Positions 1-8,907 of a DNA stretch of 64,000 bases are shown in pieces (within the stretch, counting starts at the first letter, position 1; each line of letters begins with the position of its first letter). Position numbers and translations under genes: made by a program. The notes below the pieces were generated by a model that worked only from the letters and a program-made list of their open reading frames with translations, was not told the origin of the DNA and searched no databases. The stretch lies in contig CAIYDT010000056.1 in the NCBI GenBank assembly GCA_903924985.1, forward strand, positions 1-64,000. Direction: 5' to 3'. The stretch is from an uncultured Acetobacteraceae bacterium (GTDB taxonomy: Bacteria > Pseudomonadota > Alphaproteobacteria > Acetobacterales > Acetobacteraceae).

Positions 1-229
1 CGTATCGTCATCGGCGGCGGGCATGGCAGATTCTGTCCGGGGCTGGAGAGTGGCGTCAGCACCCAATCTCTAAGCGATTCCAGATGGTTGTACCATGCCC
101 GTTTCTGAATCCCTGCTATGCGGTGAATAAGATGGGCTAAGATGTCCGGATGGGCCGGGCATCTGGGAAAGGTCGGTTGAAGACATAAGCGTGCTGGACG
201 AAATGAGTCTATGTAGCGCGGGGGCGGCG

Positions 230-2656
230 ATGGCATCATTTCAATACGTCTATTTCGTTTACAACGCGGCCCCTCCGGGCTCTGGGGTACCCCCGGGGAT
301 CTGGTCGTCCAATGGCGCGCCGAGCGGAATCCCGGACTCGGCGATCAAGCCGGTCGTCGCGGGCACCCCGACGGCGTTGGGATTTCTCCCGGGCTACAGC
401 ATGGCACGCCTGGGCAATGGCAATGTCGTATTCGGCGCCACGTCGAATGGATCGACATACCCCTTGGATGTCGTGCAGGGCATACAGCTCTGGGTGACCG
501 ACGGCACCGTCGCCGGAACGACGCAGATTTTCGCCCAGGCCGATACGTTGTTCAGCGCGGCCGGCGACACCAGCGCCTTCAACAGCTTCACGGCCTGGAA
601 CAACGTCGTGCTGTTCGAATACAATCTGGGCTTCGCCAACAGCAATATCCTGTATTCGACCGATGGAACGGTCGGTAACCAGATTACCAGCGGAACCATT
701 CAACTATCGCCGCAATATGTCGACGATTCCAGCATTGGCGTTGGCGACGGGGCAAGCACGGGTACGAGTTTCGTCTACAGTGTGCAGTCCAATCCCAGCC
801 TGGCGGGACTTTGGGCGACGAACGGCGGCTATGGCAGCGCGGCCATTATCAAGGCGGCGGTGACCGGTACCAATTCGGTGATTGGATTTCTGCCGACATA
901 CCAAATGGCGGCTTTGCCGAACGGGAAGGTGGTTTTCGGCGCCAGCAACAACGGCTCGACCAATCCCTTGGCGCTATTTTCCGGCGTTCAACTCTGGGTC
1001 ACCGACGGGACCGCCGCGGGCACGGTACAGATCGCGGCGGGTAACTTCCCGGACACCGCGTTCGGCACCCCTTCCGATCCCGCGGGACTGAGCAATTTTG
1101 TCACCGTGGGGTCGAAGGTCTTTTTTACCTCCAACGATGGGTTTGGGAACCTCGGGCTATGGTCGACCGACGGTACCACGGGCGGGACGCAGAACACCGG
1201 CATGTCCGTCGATGCCAACAGCCTGGGGTCCGGCCGGGCGGCCGGTACCGGCTCGAATCTGATCTTCGCCACCTCGACCGGAGTCTACAGCAGCGACGGA
1301 ACGTTCGCCGGCACGAGTCTGATCCTGTCGAACGTACTGCAAAGCAACATCGAGCCGGGGTTCGTTGCCGGCACGCAAATGGCCACCTTACCCAATGGCC
1401 TGGTCATGTTCGGCGCGACATCCTACTTTGCCGGGCCGAGCCTGTTGAACGTGGAGCTTTGGGTTACGAACGGGATTACGGTACAGAAAATTTACAGCAC
1501 CCTCCTCCCCGCCGGATGCAGCATCGACAATCTCGTCAGCGTCGCGAACGGGGTTCAGTTCGATCTATATCTGGGCGCTGCGGACACCAACCTGCTGTAT
1601 CTGACCGATGGCACGACCGGCGGAACGTTTCAGATCAATAGCCAATACGTCGACAACAACAGCGCCGGAGTCGGATTGGGCGCCTCGCCGATCTGCTTCC
1701 TGCCGGGCACGCGCATCGCGACGCCGAACGGCGAGGTGCAGATCCAGGATCTGGCCGTTGGGGATCCGGTCACGACCGTTTCGGGGGAGGCTCGGCCGGT
1801 ACGCTGGATCGGGCATGGGAAAGTGCTGGCAACGCGCGGCCACCGCTCGCCGGCCACGCCGGTGATCGTGCGCAAGGGGGCCTTGGCCGGCAATGTGCCG
1901 AACGCCGATTTGCGGGTGACCAAGGCGCATTCGTTCCTTGTCGACGGCGCGTTGATCCCGGCCGAATATCTGATCAACCACCGTACCATTCTGTGGGACG
2001 ACTGGACGCGGGAAGTCGAACTTTACCATGTCGAACTCGACACCCACGACGTGATTCTGGCGAACGGTGCTCCGGCCGAGACATACCGGGACGACGGCAA
2101 TCGTTGGCTGTTCCAGAATGCCAACGAAGGCTGGCACCTGCCGCCGCGGCCGCCTTGCCTGCCGGTCGTGACAGGCGGTCCCGTTGTGGACCGTGCCTGG
2201 GACCGGCTGTGTAAACGCGCTGAACCGCGCCCTTCGCCGCCGATGACCCAGGATCCAGCCTTGCATCTGATCGTGAATGGCCAGCGGATCGATCCCCTGC
2301 CAGCGTATGAGCGAACGACAATGTTCCGGATCCCGGAATGGCCGGCTTCGGTGCGCATTGTCTCCCGCTGCGCGGTTCCCGCGGAACTGGGATACGCCCG
2401 TGACCAGCGCTGCCTGGGCGTCGCCCTGCGACAGATTGTCCTACGGCAAGGGTCACGGTTCGCGACCCTGGACGCGGCGGATGCGAGATTCGTGGACGGT
2501 TTTCATGGCTTCGAGCCCGCTGGCGGCCTACGCTGGACCAACGGATACGCGACCTTGCCGCCCGGTTCGTTCCGGGCTTTCTCCGGGCCGGTGGATCTTT
2601 TCCTGACCCTCGCCGCGACGGCTCGCTATCCCGAGGACGAAGTCCGGGCGGCGTAG
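230..2656 (+). CDS. ELWxxDGT-type repeat protein with C-terminal Hint domain
   Basis: Large probably secreted or surface protein of about 808 residues. Residues 1 to about 480 are Gly/Thr/Asn-rich with at least eight short repeats of the LWVTDGT...GT type, arranged in three longer units that each begin GFLPxYxMAxLxNG or similar. From the Cys in the motif CFLPGTRIATPNGEVQIQDL (near residue 489) the sequence is a Hint_2-type domain (about 140 residues), the fold of inteins and hedgehog autoprocessing domains; a conserved His lies in TKAHSFLVDG. Known Hint domains of this bacterial type cleave or anchor large exported proteins; the role here is inferred. No classical signal peptide is visible. 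Start uncertain: ATG 230 follows a GGGGGCGG stretch, but an in-frame GTG at 191 adds 13 residues. Bases 1-190 hold no supported gene, although an ATG on the minus strand at 24 could start a gene leaving the window. Confidence 0.8.
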   Translation: MASFQYVYFVYNAAPPGSGVPPGIWSSNGAPSGIPDSAIKPVVAGTPTALGFLPGYSMARLGNGNVVFGATSNGSTYPLDVVQGIQLWVTDGTVAGTTQIFAQADTLFSAAGDTSAFNSFTAWNNVVLFEYNLGFANSNILYSTDGTVGNQITSGTIQLSPQYVDDSSIGVGDGASTGTSFVYSVQSNPSLAGLWATNGGYGSAAIIKAAVTGTNSVIGFLPTYQMAALPNGKVVFGASNNGSTNPLALFSGVQLWVTDGTAAGTVQIAAGNFPDTAFGTPSDPAGLSNFVTVGSKVFFTSNDGFGNLGLWSTDGTTGGTQNTGMSVDANSLGSGRAAGTGSNLIFATSTGVYSSDGTFAGTSLILSNVLQSNIEPGFVAGTQMATLPNGLVMFGATSYFAGPSLLNVELWVTNGITVQKIYSTLLPAGCSIDNLVSVANGVQFDLYLGAADTNLLYLTDGTTGGTFQINSQYVDNNSAGVGLGASPICFLPGTRIATPNGEVQIQDLAVGDPVTTVSGEARPVRWIGHGKVLATRGHRSPATPVIVRKGALAGNVPNADLRVTKAHSFLVDGALIPAEYLINHRTILWDDWTREVELYHVELDTHDVILANGAPAETYRDDGNRWLFQNANEGWHLPPRPPCLPVVTGGPVVDRAWDRLCKRAEPRPSPPMTQDPALHLIVNGQRIDPLPAYERTTMFRIPEWPASVRIVSRCAVPAELGYARDQRCLGVALRQIVLRQGSRFATLDAADARFVDGFHGFEPAGGLRWTNGYATLPPGSFRAFSGPVDLFLTLAATARYPEDEVRAA

Positions 2657-2713
2657 CGCGTATCCGTCCGGGAAAATCGCCATAAGGGGCCTCAAGCAAT
2701 ACGGCGGGCGGCC

Positions 2714-3133
2714 GTGCGGCTGCGCCTGCGCCTGGGCTGGGCGCCGCTGCACGAGGTGCCCCTGCCGAACGGCCGCCGCGCCGACATCCTGGCGCCGCGG
2801 CAGGACGGCGGGTTCGCCTGCATCGAGGTCAAGTCCGGCCCGCGCGATTTCCTCACCGACGCCAAATGGCACGAATACCGAGCCTACGCCGATGCCCTGT
2901 ATTTCGCGGTGGACCACGATTTTCCCGTAGAGATGCTGCCGGCGGAAACGGGCCTGATCGTCGCCGCGGGCCTGGAGGCAGACCTGCTGCGCGACGCACT
3001 GCCGTATCCCTTGGCCCCGGCTCGGCGTCAGGCTCTGCCGCGGCAATTCGCCACCCTGGCGGCGGGGCGGCTTGTGGCACTGGAGGACCCGGTGGGCCTG
3101 GCCGGCGTGCGATCGGCATTACGGGTCGAGTGA
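2714..3133 (+). CDS. MmcB-like DNA repair protein, probably with damaged 5' end
   Basis: Matches the MmcB family (PD-(D/E)XK nuclease-like, DNA damage-inducible in Caulobacter) by the motif EVPLPNGRRADIL, followed by IEVKSGPRDFLTDAKWHEY with the acidic and Lys residues of the nuclease fold, and FAVDHDFPVEMLP. Length 139 aa is close to the family. The first in-frame start is GTG at 2714, with no Shine-Dalgarno sequence. Codons between 2660 and 2713 stay open and encode residues (PQAIRRAAVRLR) that resemble the helix which normally precedes this motif, but contain no start codon. Either translation starts at 2714 and the helix is shortened, or the gene lost its start. The downstream part is intact. 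Confidence 0.7.
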   Translation: MRLRLRLGWAPLHEVPLPNGRRADILAPRQDGGFACIEVKSGPRDFLTDAKWHEYRAYADALYFAVDHDFPVEMLPAETGLIVAAGLEADLLRDALPYPLAPARRQALPRQFATLAAGRLVALEDPVGLAGVRSALRVE

Positions 3134-3193
3134 GCCGGCCGGTTCGTCTCAAAAACCTTGCCTCGGTGGTAGCGTCTGGCGTAAGAACGTAGC

Positions 3194-4315
3194 ATGAACC
3201 AAAATCATGCCGTGGCCTATCGCCGCCCCACCCGCGCTTCGGCGTTCCCCACCAAAACGCCTTCGATGATTGCCTGGCCGGTGGTGGCCGGCAGTCCGCA
3301 CGCCCATCCCATACCTGTGTCCGCTTTGCGCTGGTCGACCTGCCTGACCTCCGGTCCGATTTTGCCGCCGGCCGGGACGGTCCAGAAGGCGCCGCTGTTT
3401 CAGACGACCGCGACGCTGCTGGGCCGGTACGACCCGAGCCGGCATCCGGCGATCGTGGCAGGTGCGCAAACCCCTATACAACCTGAGCTTGCGCCGACAC
3501 AGGTTGGACCGACAGGGGTTGGGCCGCTGCGCAACGGGAACCCAAGGGGCAACCCGAACACCGCGCCGCGGTGCGGTGCGAAAACCCGAGCGGGATGTCC
3601 TTGCAAGAGCCCGGCGATGAAGAACGGGCGATGCAGGATGCATGGCGGTGCCAGCACCGGGCCGTCGGCGGAGGGTCGGGCACGCATCGCCGCGGCACGT
3701 ACCATCCACGGCGGGCGCGGCGCCGAGATGCGGGCCATCGGCAAGCAGGTTACCGCGGCAAGGCGACGCTGCCGCGTGACGATCGCCATGGCGCGGGCAC
3801 GGTTGAAGGTCGAGGATCTGGCACCGCTGATCCGGCAGGTTCGCGCCGAGAGCGGCCGGGTGGTGCCGAAGTCGGGACCGCCGCTTCCGCGCAAGGCCTC
3901 CCGGGCAGTGCGCGCCCAATGTTTCACGCTGCGGGCGCTGACGGCGATGGACTTCACCGTTGCCGAGGTCGCGGCGCTGTTGCGGCTCGTCGAGGGACCC
4001 GCGCAAACGTCCATGCAACGTGAGGCGATGCCGAAACCCAGTGCCAATCAGATGGCCGTGCAACCAAAACCAGCCGTTGAACCGGCATCCGCGCGCCTGG
4101 TCTGTCAAATACCCCGGCGTCCCATTCCCTGCCGGCGGCATGGCTTGCGAAATCGACCCATCCAAAGACATGGCGACTCAGGGGGCCATGCACCGTGGAG
4201 CGATGCCGAACCCATTGAATCGGTTCAACACGGTTGTTCCCAGGCCATGACGGGTGTAAGGCCGCATCTTCAACCTTCGTCAGCCAGATGGGGTGCCATT
4301 GTTCAACCGCCGTAA
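3194..4315 (+). CDS. HGGxSTG-motif protein (function unknown), boundaries doubtful
   Basis: The reliable core lies at about 3530-4060 and encodes RCGAKTRAGCPCKSPAMKNG followed by RCRMHGGASTGPSAEGRARI, the cysteine/His pattern of the HGGxSTG family seen in prophage- and plasmid-associated alphaproteobacterial proteins. A Cys3-His cluster suggests metal binding; no function is established. Residues before about 87 look unlike protein, and GTG 3455 would give a 286-residue product that begins just before the core. No good ribosome site precedes either start. After about 4080 the reading frame becomes Arg/Pro-rich and less natural, while another frame reads smoothly to a stop at 4250, so a frameshift is possible. 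The 3' end overlaps the bactofilin start by 23 nt. Confidence 0.45.
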   Translation: MNQNHAVAYRRPTRASAFPTKTPSMIAWPVVAGSPHAHPIPVSALRWSTCLTSGPILPPAGTVQKAPLFQTTATLLGRYDPSRHPAIVAGAQTPIQPELAPTQVGPTGVGPLRNGNPRGNPNTAPRCGAKTRAGCPCKSPAMKNGRCRMHGGASTGPSAEGRARIAAARTIHGGRGAEMRAIGKQVTAARRRCRVTIAMARARLKVEDLAPLIRQVRAESGRVVPKSGPPLPRKASRAVRAQCFTLRALTAMDFTVAEVAALLRLVEGPAQTSMQREAMPKPSANQMAVQPKPAVEPASARLVCQIPRRPIPCRRHGLRNRPIQRHGDSGGHAPWSDAEPIESVQHGCSQAMTGVRPHLQPSSARWGAIVQPP

Positions 4316-4964
4316 GCGTGACGAGACGCCGCCATTCCCGCCGAGCGGCCCGATGCCGGTCGGGATTGGAGAAAGCTCGATTGAGGCTGGTCCGGGCGCT
4401 GCCCCGACCGTTCCCGAATCCCAAGACGGGACTCGGGATAACGGCCTCGGAGTGCCTCCGTATCGCCCAGCCCCTCCCAAGGAAACGCCATTCATGTCTC
4501 GACCGCCTTTTCCTCAGCCTTCCGTCACGCCGCTGCCCGCCCCGGGCCCGGCGCCCCGCCCCGCCATGCCGCCCGCCCGCCCCGTGGCGCGCGATCCGGC
4601 CGACCGCCGCACCTTGGTGGTGGGCCGCGGCATCAGCGTGCAGGGCGTGATCCAGGACGCCGAACGCCTGGTCGTCGAGGGCTTGGTCGAGGCGACCCTG
4701 CTACAGGCCACCGAACTGTCCATCACCCATGGCGGCGTCTTCAAAGGCGCGGTCGAGGTTGAGGAAGCGGAAATCGGCGGCACCATTGACGGCACCGTGA
4801 CGGCGCGCAGCAGCCTGATCGTCCGCGCCACCGGCCGGGTTGTCGGGACCGCCCGTTGCCGCCGGCTACAGGTGGAAGACGGCGGCCAGATCACCGGCAC
4901 GATCGAGATGATCACCGACCAGCCGAAGCCGGATGCGCCCCGGCCGGTCGAAACGTCCGACTGA
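4293..4964 (+). CDS. bactofilin (polymer-forming cytoskeletal protein)
   Basis: Bactofilins polymerise without nucleotide into filaments that organise cell-wall synthesis or stalks at the membrane. The 223-residue protein has the usual plan: short basic start (MPLFNRRKRD), a long Pro-rich disordered linker to about residue 100, then a beta-helical DUF583 core of about 100 residues with the regular six-residue periodicity (GRGISVQGVIQDAERLVVEG, then ISHGG-like turns, GGTIDGTVTARSS) and a short disordered tail. GTG at 4293 is chosen because the Met-Pro-Leu-Phe-basic start is typical. An internal ATG at 4494 begins inside the linker and would remove the basic N-terminus. Stands alone; the next genes are convergent. 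Confidence 0.9.
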   Translation: MPLFNRRKRDETPPFPPSGPMPVGIGESSIEAGPGAAPTVPESQDGTRDNGLGVPPYRPAPPKETPFMSRPPFPQPSVTPLPAPGPAPRPAMPPARPVARDPADRRTLVVGRGISVQGVIQDAERLVVEGLVEATLLQATELSITHGGVFKGAVEVEEAEIGGTIDGTVTARSSLIVRATGRVVGTARCRRLQVEDGGQITGTIEMITDQPKPDAPRPVETSD

Positions 4965-5213
4965 TCAGTTCCTCGCGGCCTTGATCAACTTGTCGACCTC
5001 CAGCCGCAGTTCATCGACGGCGCCGGCGGACACGGGGTCGATGGCCTCGATCGCGGTCAGGATGGTCTGACAGGCTCCCCGGATGGCCGTCAGCAATGCG
5101 CCTTCCGTGCGGTCCAGCAGCGAGGCCCGCAGGTGTTCGGCATGCTGCCGGTGACCCCGCTGATGAAGTTCGTCCGCGACCTGTTGGGCGGCAGTTACGG
5201 GATCGTCCGGCAT
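4965..5213 (-). CDS. small helical protein, function unknown
   Basis: An 82-residue, probably all-helical soluble protein starting MPDDPVTAAQQVADEL and ending DELRLEVDKLIKAARN. ATG at 5213 is preceded by GGGAG at a good distance. I do not recognise the family. It lies 35 nt downstream of the malic enzyme gene on the same strand and may be cotranscribed; a short GC-rich hairpin (arms CCGGG/CCCGG at 5229-5244) lies in between. Its stop codon touches the convergent bactofilin stop. Confidence 0.6.
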   Translation of the reverse strand: MPDDPVTAAQQVADELHQRGHRQHAEHLRASLLDRTEGALLTAIRGACQTILTAIEAIDPVSAGAVDELRLEVDKLIKAARN

Positions 5214-5248
5214 CGCGATTCTCCCAGACCGGGGAGATTCCCGGCCCG

Positions 5249-7531
5249 CTATCTTACCACCGCCTGGTGCGCGGCCAAACACGCCATATCGACGATCTGG
5301 CTGACTGAGGCATCCATCGGCACGAGCTGTACCGGGTGTTCCATCCCGATCAACAGCGGCCCGATGGTGGTGCCGCCGCCCAGATGGTGCGCCAGACGCG
5401 TCGCGATGTGGGATGAGTGCAGGCCCGGCATTACCAGCACGTTGGCATCCCCGGTCAGGCGGCAGAACGGGTAGAGCGCGCGGATCGACGGCTCCAGCGC
5501 GACATCCGGGCTCATTTCCCCGTCGTATTCGAAATCCACCTTCCGGGAGTCCAGGATCGCCACCGCGTCGCGCATCGGAATGATCCGCTCGTTCGGCGGG
5601 TCGCCGAAGGTGGAGTGCGACAGCAGCGCCACCCGCGGCTCGTGCCCCAGGCTGCGGGCAGCCGCGGCGGCGCCGGTCGCGATGTCGGCCACCTCCTGGG
5701 CGTTGGGCCGGAAATGCACCTGCGAGTCGGCGATGAAGATAGTCTTGCCGCGCATGCCCAGCAACAGCGTCAGGCCGAAGGATTGCTTGCCGGGGGCGGT
5801 GCCGATGGCAAGCCCGATGCCCTCCAGACACACAGCGGCGGAGCGTGTCAGGCCGGTGACCATTGCATCGGCGTCGCCCAGCGCCACCATGCAGGCGGCG
5901 AAGACGTTGCGGTCCTGATTGACCAGCCGCTGGCAGTCGCGCCGCAGGAAGCCTTTCCGCTGCAACCGCTCATACAGGAAGTCGGTGTATTTCTGGTTGG
6001 TCCCGGATAGCCGGGCGTTGTGGATCTCGATGCCATCGATACCGTCCACGCCGAGCGCGGCAATGGTGGCCTGGACCCGGTCCTCGCGGCCGATGAGGAT
6101 TGGGCGGCCGTAGCCGGCATTGCGGTAGGCCAGCGCGGCTCGGACGGATTTCTCCTCCTCGCCTTCGGCGAACACCACCCGGCGGGGGTTGGCGCGAACG
6201 CTTTCCATGATCGCGTCCAGTGCCCCGGCGGTGGGATCGAGACGGCCCGACAGGTCGCGGGCATAGCGCCGCAGATCGGCGATCGGCTTGCGCGCGACGC
6301 CGGAGTCCATCGCGGCCTTCGCCACGGCGGGGGGCAGCCAGGAAATCAGGCGCGGGTCGAAGGCGTTCGGGATGATGTAGTCGGGCCCGAAATTGACCCG
6401 GCGGCCGGCACCGGAGGCATGCACCTCATCCGGCACGTCCTCCCGCGCGAGCTTGGCCAGCGCCTCGGCGGCGGCGATCTTCATGGGCTCGTTGATGGTC
6501 GACGCGCGCACGTCCAGCGCACCCCGGAAGATGTAGGGGAAGCCGAGGACGTTGTTCACCTGGTTGGGGTAGTCGCTGCGCCCGGTGGCGATGATCGCGT
6601 CGGGGCTGACGGCGCGGGCATCCTCCGGCGTGATTTCGGGGTCCGGGTTGGCCATGGCGAAAATGATGGGCCTGGGCGCCATGCGGCGCACCATGTCCTG
6701 CGTCAGCGCGCCCTTGGCGGACAGGCCGAAGAACACGTCCGCACCCTCCATGGCGTCGGTCAGAGTGCGGCATTTGGTCTGCGCCGCGTGGGCGGACTTC
6801 CATTGATTCATACCGTCGGTGCGGCCCTGGTAGATCACGCCCTTGGTGTCGCAGAGGATGACGTTGTCGTGCCGCATCCCCATGCCCTTGAGCAGTTCCA
6901 CGCAAGCGATGGCCGCCGCGCCGGCGCCGTTGACCACCATTTTGGTGTCCTTCAGCGCCCGCCCGGTCAGGTGGCAAGCGTTAATCAGCCCGGCGGCGGC
7001 AACGATGGCGGTGCCGTGCTGGTCGTCGTGGAAGACGGGGATATCCATCAGCTCCCGCAGCTTCTGCTCGATCACGAAGCATTCGGGGGCTTTGATGTCC
7101 TCCAGGTTGATGCCGCCGAAGCCCACCTGATAGCGCACCGCGTTGACGAACTGGTCCACGTCCTCGGTGCCGATTTCCATGTCGATGCCGTCGATGTCGG
7201 CGAAGCGCTTGAACAGGGCGATTTTGCCCTCCATCACCGGTTTCCCGGCGAGCGCGCCGATATTGCCCAGCCCCAGCACGGCGGTGCCATTGGAGATGAC
7301 CGCGACCATGTTGCCCATGGCCGTATAGTCGTAGGCCAGCGAGGGGTCTTTCTGGATCGCCAGACAGGGGATGGCGACGCCGGGGGAATACGCCAACGAC
7401 AGGTCGCGCGCGGTGACGATGGGCTTGCTGACCAGTGTCTCCAGCTTGCCTGGGCGGCCGCTGGAATGCAGGAGCAGCGCATCCTCGTCGGTGAAGGACG
7501 CGGTTCTCGTGTCGGCGTTGATGTCGGCCAT
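5249..7531 (-). CDS. maeB: NADP-dependent malic enzyme with C-terminal phosphotransacetylase-like domain
   Basis: Oxidative decarboxylation of malate to pyruvate with reduction of NADP, a cytosolic anaplerotic reaction. The 760 residues match the long MaeB form: malic N-domain with the tyrosine-containing motif [14 protein letters not shown], the Glu-Asp metal site in [10 protein letters not shown], a Rossmann NAD(P) domain ([12 protein letters not shown]), and from about residue 430 a phosphate acetyl/butyryltransferase-like domain ([39 protein letters not shown]). In known MaeB proteins the second domain is mostly regulatory (acetyl-CoA inhibition) and not catalytic. GGGAGG precedes ATG 7531. 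The choice of NADP over NAD follows the long-form family and was not read from specific residues. Confidence 0.93.
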   Translation of the reverse strand: MADINADTRTASFTDEDALLLHSSGRPGKLETLVSKPIVTARDLSLAYSPGVAIPCLAIQKDPSLAYDYTAMGNMVAVISNGTAVLGLGNIGALAGKPVMEGKIALFKRFADIDGIDMEIGTEDVDQFVNAVRYQVGFGGINLEDIKAPECFVIEQKLRELMDIPVFHDDQHGTAIVAAAGLINACHLTGRALKDTKMVVNGAGAAAIACVELLKGMGMRHDNVILCDTKGVIYQGRTDGMNQWKSAHAAQTKCRTLTDAMEGADVFFGLSAKGALTQDMVRRMAPRPIIFAMANPDPEITPEDARAVSPDAIIATGRSDYPNQVNNVLGFPYIFRGALDVRASTINEPMKIAAAEALAKLAREDVPDEVHASGAGRRVNFGPDYIIPNAFDPRLISWLPPAVAKAAMDSGVARKPIADLRRYARDLSGRLDPTAGALDAIMESVRANPRRVVFAEGEEEKSVRAALAYRNAGYGRPILIGREDRVQATIAALGVDGIDGIEIHNARLSGTNQKYTDFLYERLQRKGFLRRDCQRLVNQDRNVFAACMVALGDADAMVTGLTRSAAVCLEGIGLAIGTAPGKQSFGLTLLLGMRGKTIFIADSQVHFRPNAQEVADIATGAAAAARSLGHEPRVALLSHSTFGDPPNERIIPMRDAVAILDSRKVDFEYDGEMSPDVALEPSIRALYPFCRLTGDANVLVMPGLHSSHIATRLAHHLGGGTTIGPLLIGMEHPVQLVPMDASVSQIVDMACLAAHQAVVR

Positions 7532-7604
7532 TGCGGCCTCCCATTCGGCGTTTCTGGGTTGATGGCGCTTGCATCATGGCCGGGATAGAGGGACACGGGA
7601 AGCC

Positions 7605-7629
7605 GGGTCCGCGCGGGTCCGCGCGGGTC
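7605..7629. repeat. 10-bp tandem repeat GGGTCCGCGC x2.5
   Basis: Two and a half copies of GGGTCCGCGC in tandem in the leader of the malic enzyme gene, between its start and the dioxygenase relic. No function is evident; such repeats can vary in copy number by slippage. Confidence 0.6.
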
Positions 7630-7741
7630 TGGGGTGGGTCTGACGGTGACACCTCGGTCTGTCTCCGGCGATCCGCTCGCTAAGGACCGCTTGGCAATCA
7701 TCGAAGAGGTTCCATTTGTCCGAGGCTAAACGCTGTACTGA

Positions 7742-8098
7742 ATTCAGCCTGATTTGTTCGGCCTGACGCTGGGCGATACCGAGTTCGCCAGCGCGGCGGC
7801 GGCCTGGGGCTCCCTGCCGGACGCGCTGTGGCAATGGATCAATGGGCGGTAGTGCTTGTATGCGATGCGCGATGACTGCACGGCGATCGAGGGGGGGGAG
7901 CCGGAGGCGGAGGCTCTGATCGCCGCGTTGGCCGACCACATCGTCAAACCCGCCCACATCTATCGCCACAAATGGCGGGTGGGCGACCTGCTGCTGTGGG
8001 ATAATTGCACCGTGCAACACCGGGCGATCCAGGATTACGACATGCCTCAGAGGCGACTGATGCACCGCACCACGATGGGTGGCGCCGTGCCGGCCTGA
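7742..8098 (+). pseudogene. decayed TauD/TfdA-family dioxygenase
   Basis: Two pieces of an Fe(II)/2-oxoglutarate dioxygenase lie in one reading frame. Piece 1 (7742-7849) encodes LTLGDTEFASAAAAWGSLPD, the family segment GGDTEFADxxAAYDALP that follows the HxD metal motif. It ends at TAG 7850. Piece 2 (7856-8098) encodes the C-terminus: HIYRHKWRVGDLLLWDNCTV, QHRA with the distal metal His, and RRLMHRTTMGG with the 2-oxoglutarate-binding Arg. The N-terminal third with the first His and Asp and the region between the pieces are missing, so no enzyme can be made. The distal reading frame alone (80 residues from TTG 7856) might still be annotated as a protein. Confidence 0.8.
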
Positions 8099-8237
8099 TT
8101 CCAGTGGAAAATTGGCCTCGGTTCCTTGACTCCTGGGGGGCGGGGACTTAGAAGCGCGACCTTCCGCCGCTGCCCCGGTCCGTTTGGGGTGAGGCCACAC
8201 CCATACGACCCCATCGAACAGGCGACCTGAAAAGCCC

Positions 8238-8507
8238 ATGGCCAACACCGCATCCGCGCGCAAGCGCATCCGCCAGACCGCCACCCGCACCGAGCGGAAC
8301 ACGGCACGTAAGTCCCGCATGCGCACCTTCGTGAAGAAGGTCGAAACGGCGATCGCCAGCGGTGACAAGACCGCCGCGGCGGACGCCCTGCGCGCCGCGC
8401 AGCCGGAGATGCAGCGTGCCGCCGGGAAGGGTGTGACCCATCACAATACCGTGGCGCGCAAGCTGTCCCGGCTATCCGCACGCATTAAAGCGATCGCGAC
8501 CGTCTGA
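8238..8507 (+). CDS. rpsT: 30S ribosomal protein S20
   Basis: 89-residue Lys/Arg-rich helical protein that binds 16S rRNA early in 30S assembly. Begins [20 protein letters not shown] and contains [13 protein letters not shown] and [16 protein letters not shown], the diagnostic S20 segments, at the family's usual length. It stands 400 nt upstream of dnaA on the same strand, a gene order common in alphaproteobacteria. A short GC dyad without a T-run follows (8529-8546). Confidence 0.97.
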   Translation: MANTASARKRIRQTATRTERNTARKSRMRTFVKKVETAIASGDKTAAADALRAAQPEMQRAAGKGVTHHNTVARKLSRLSARIKAIATV

Positions 8508-8528
8508 TTGTTTCGGCACCACGCTTGA

Positions 8529-8546
8529 CCGGGCCATTCGGCCCGG
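8529..8546 (+). terminator. GC-rich dyad after rpsT
   Basis: Perfect 7-bp arms CCGGGCC and GGCCCGG around an ATTC loop, 22 nt after the rpsT stop. No T-tract follows, so it may act as a transcript 3'-end stabiliser or weak terminator rather than a true intrinsic terminator. Confidence 0.4.
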
Positions 8547-8584
8547 GCATACTCCCCGCAGGTGCAGACAAGAACATCCAACTG

Positions 8585-8689
8585 ACAGTTCCTGTCTGGA
8601 ACTGTTGGGTTGCCTCCGATTTCCTGGTGGAAACGGATGCGACCTAATTATGGTCGCACATAAAGTGACGAACGCAATAAGATTGCGTT
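8585..8689 (+). promoter_or_regulatory. array of four dyads in the rpsT-dnaA gap
   Basis: Four consecutive inverted repeats: ACAGTTCC/GGAACTGT (8585-8605), TCCG-A-TTTCC/GGAAACGGA with one bulge (8615-8637), TGCGACC/GGTCGCA (8638-8658) and AACGCAAT/ATTGCGTT followed by TTTATT (8671-8693). The last has the form of an intrinsic terminator. From about 8644 to 8725 the DNA is much more AT-rich than its surroundings, and a GCATATGC palindrome follows at 8706. No TTATCCACA-type DnaA box was found here, so an origin is not supported; dnaA leader control or rpsT termination is likelier. The rest of the gap to the dnaA start shows no gene. Confidence 0.5.
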
Positions 8690-8907
8690 TTATTAAATAC
8701 TTAGAGCATATGCCAAAATTCCAGTTGCCGTTGACGCGCGTTTGACTTATTCCCGCGTCACCGGCTGAGGGAGCCGGGTCGCCAATCCAAGCGTCGTACG
8801 CGCTGTCGGGCACTCCGGCGGCGGCCTTGAATGCTGTCCGGCGAATGTCGGAGCCGGGGAATACAGGGAAGCCAAGATCAATCGCTGCAATTTTGGGAGG
8901 CGAGGAA

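Noticed and set aside
1-24. Gene start on the minus strand (ATG at 24) leaving the window
   Set aside because: Only eight codons are visible and no ribosome site precedes them; cannot be supported.
6020-7588. 522-codon open frame opposite the malic enzyme gene
   Set aside because: Antisense shadow; composition typical of reverse-frame GC codons, no recognisable domain.
7738-7747. CTGAATTCAG palindrome at the edge of the dioxygenase relic
   Set aside because: Ten-base palindrome with no partner sites or adjacent intact gene to regulate; likely chance.
7856-8098. Small intact dioxygenase gene
   Set aside because: Only the C-terminal third of the fold remains, with a piece of the upstream part before an in-frame stop; treated as a pseudogene.
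8508-8826. Chromosomal origin upstream of dnaA
   Set aside because: Dyads and AT-rich DNA are present but no DnaA boxes; in alphaproteobacteria the origin is usually elsewhere, near hemE.
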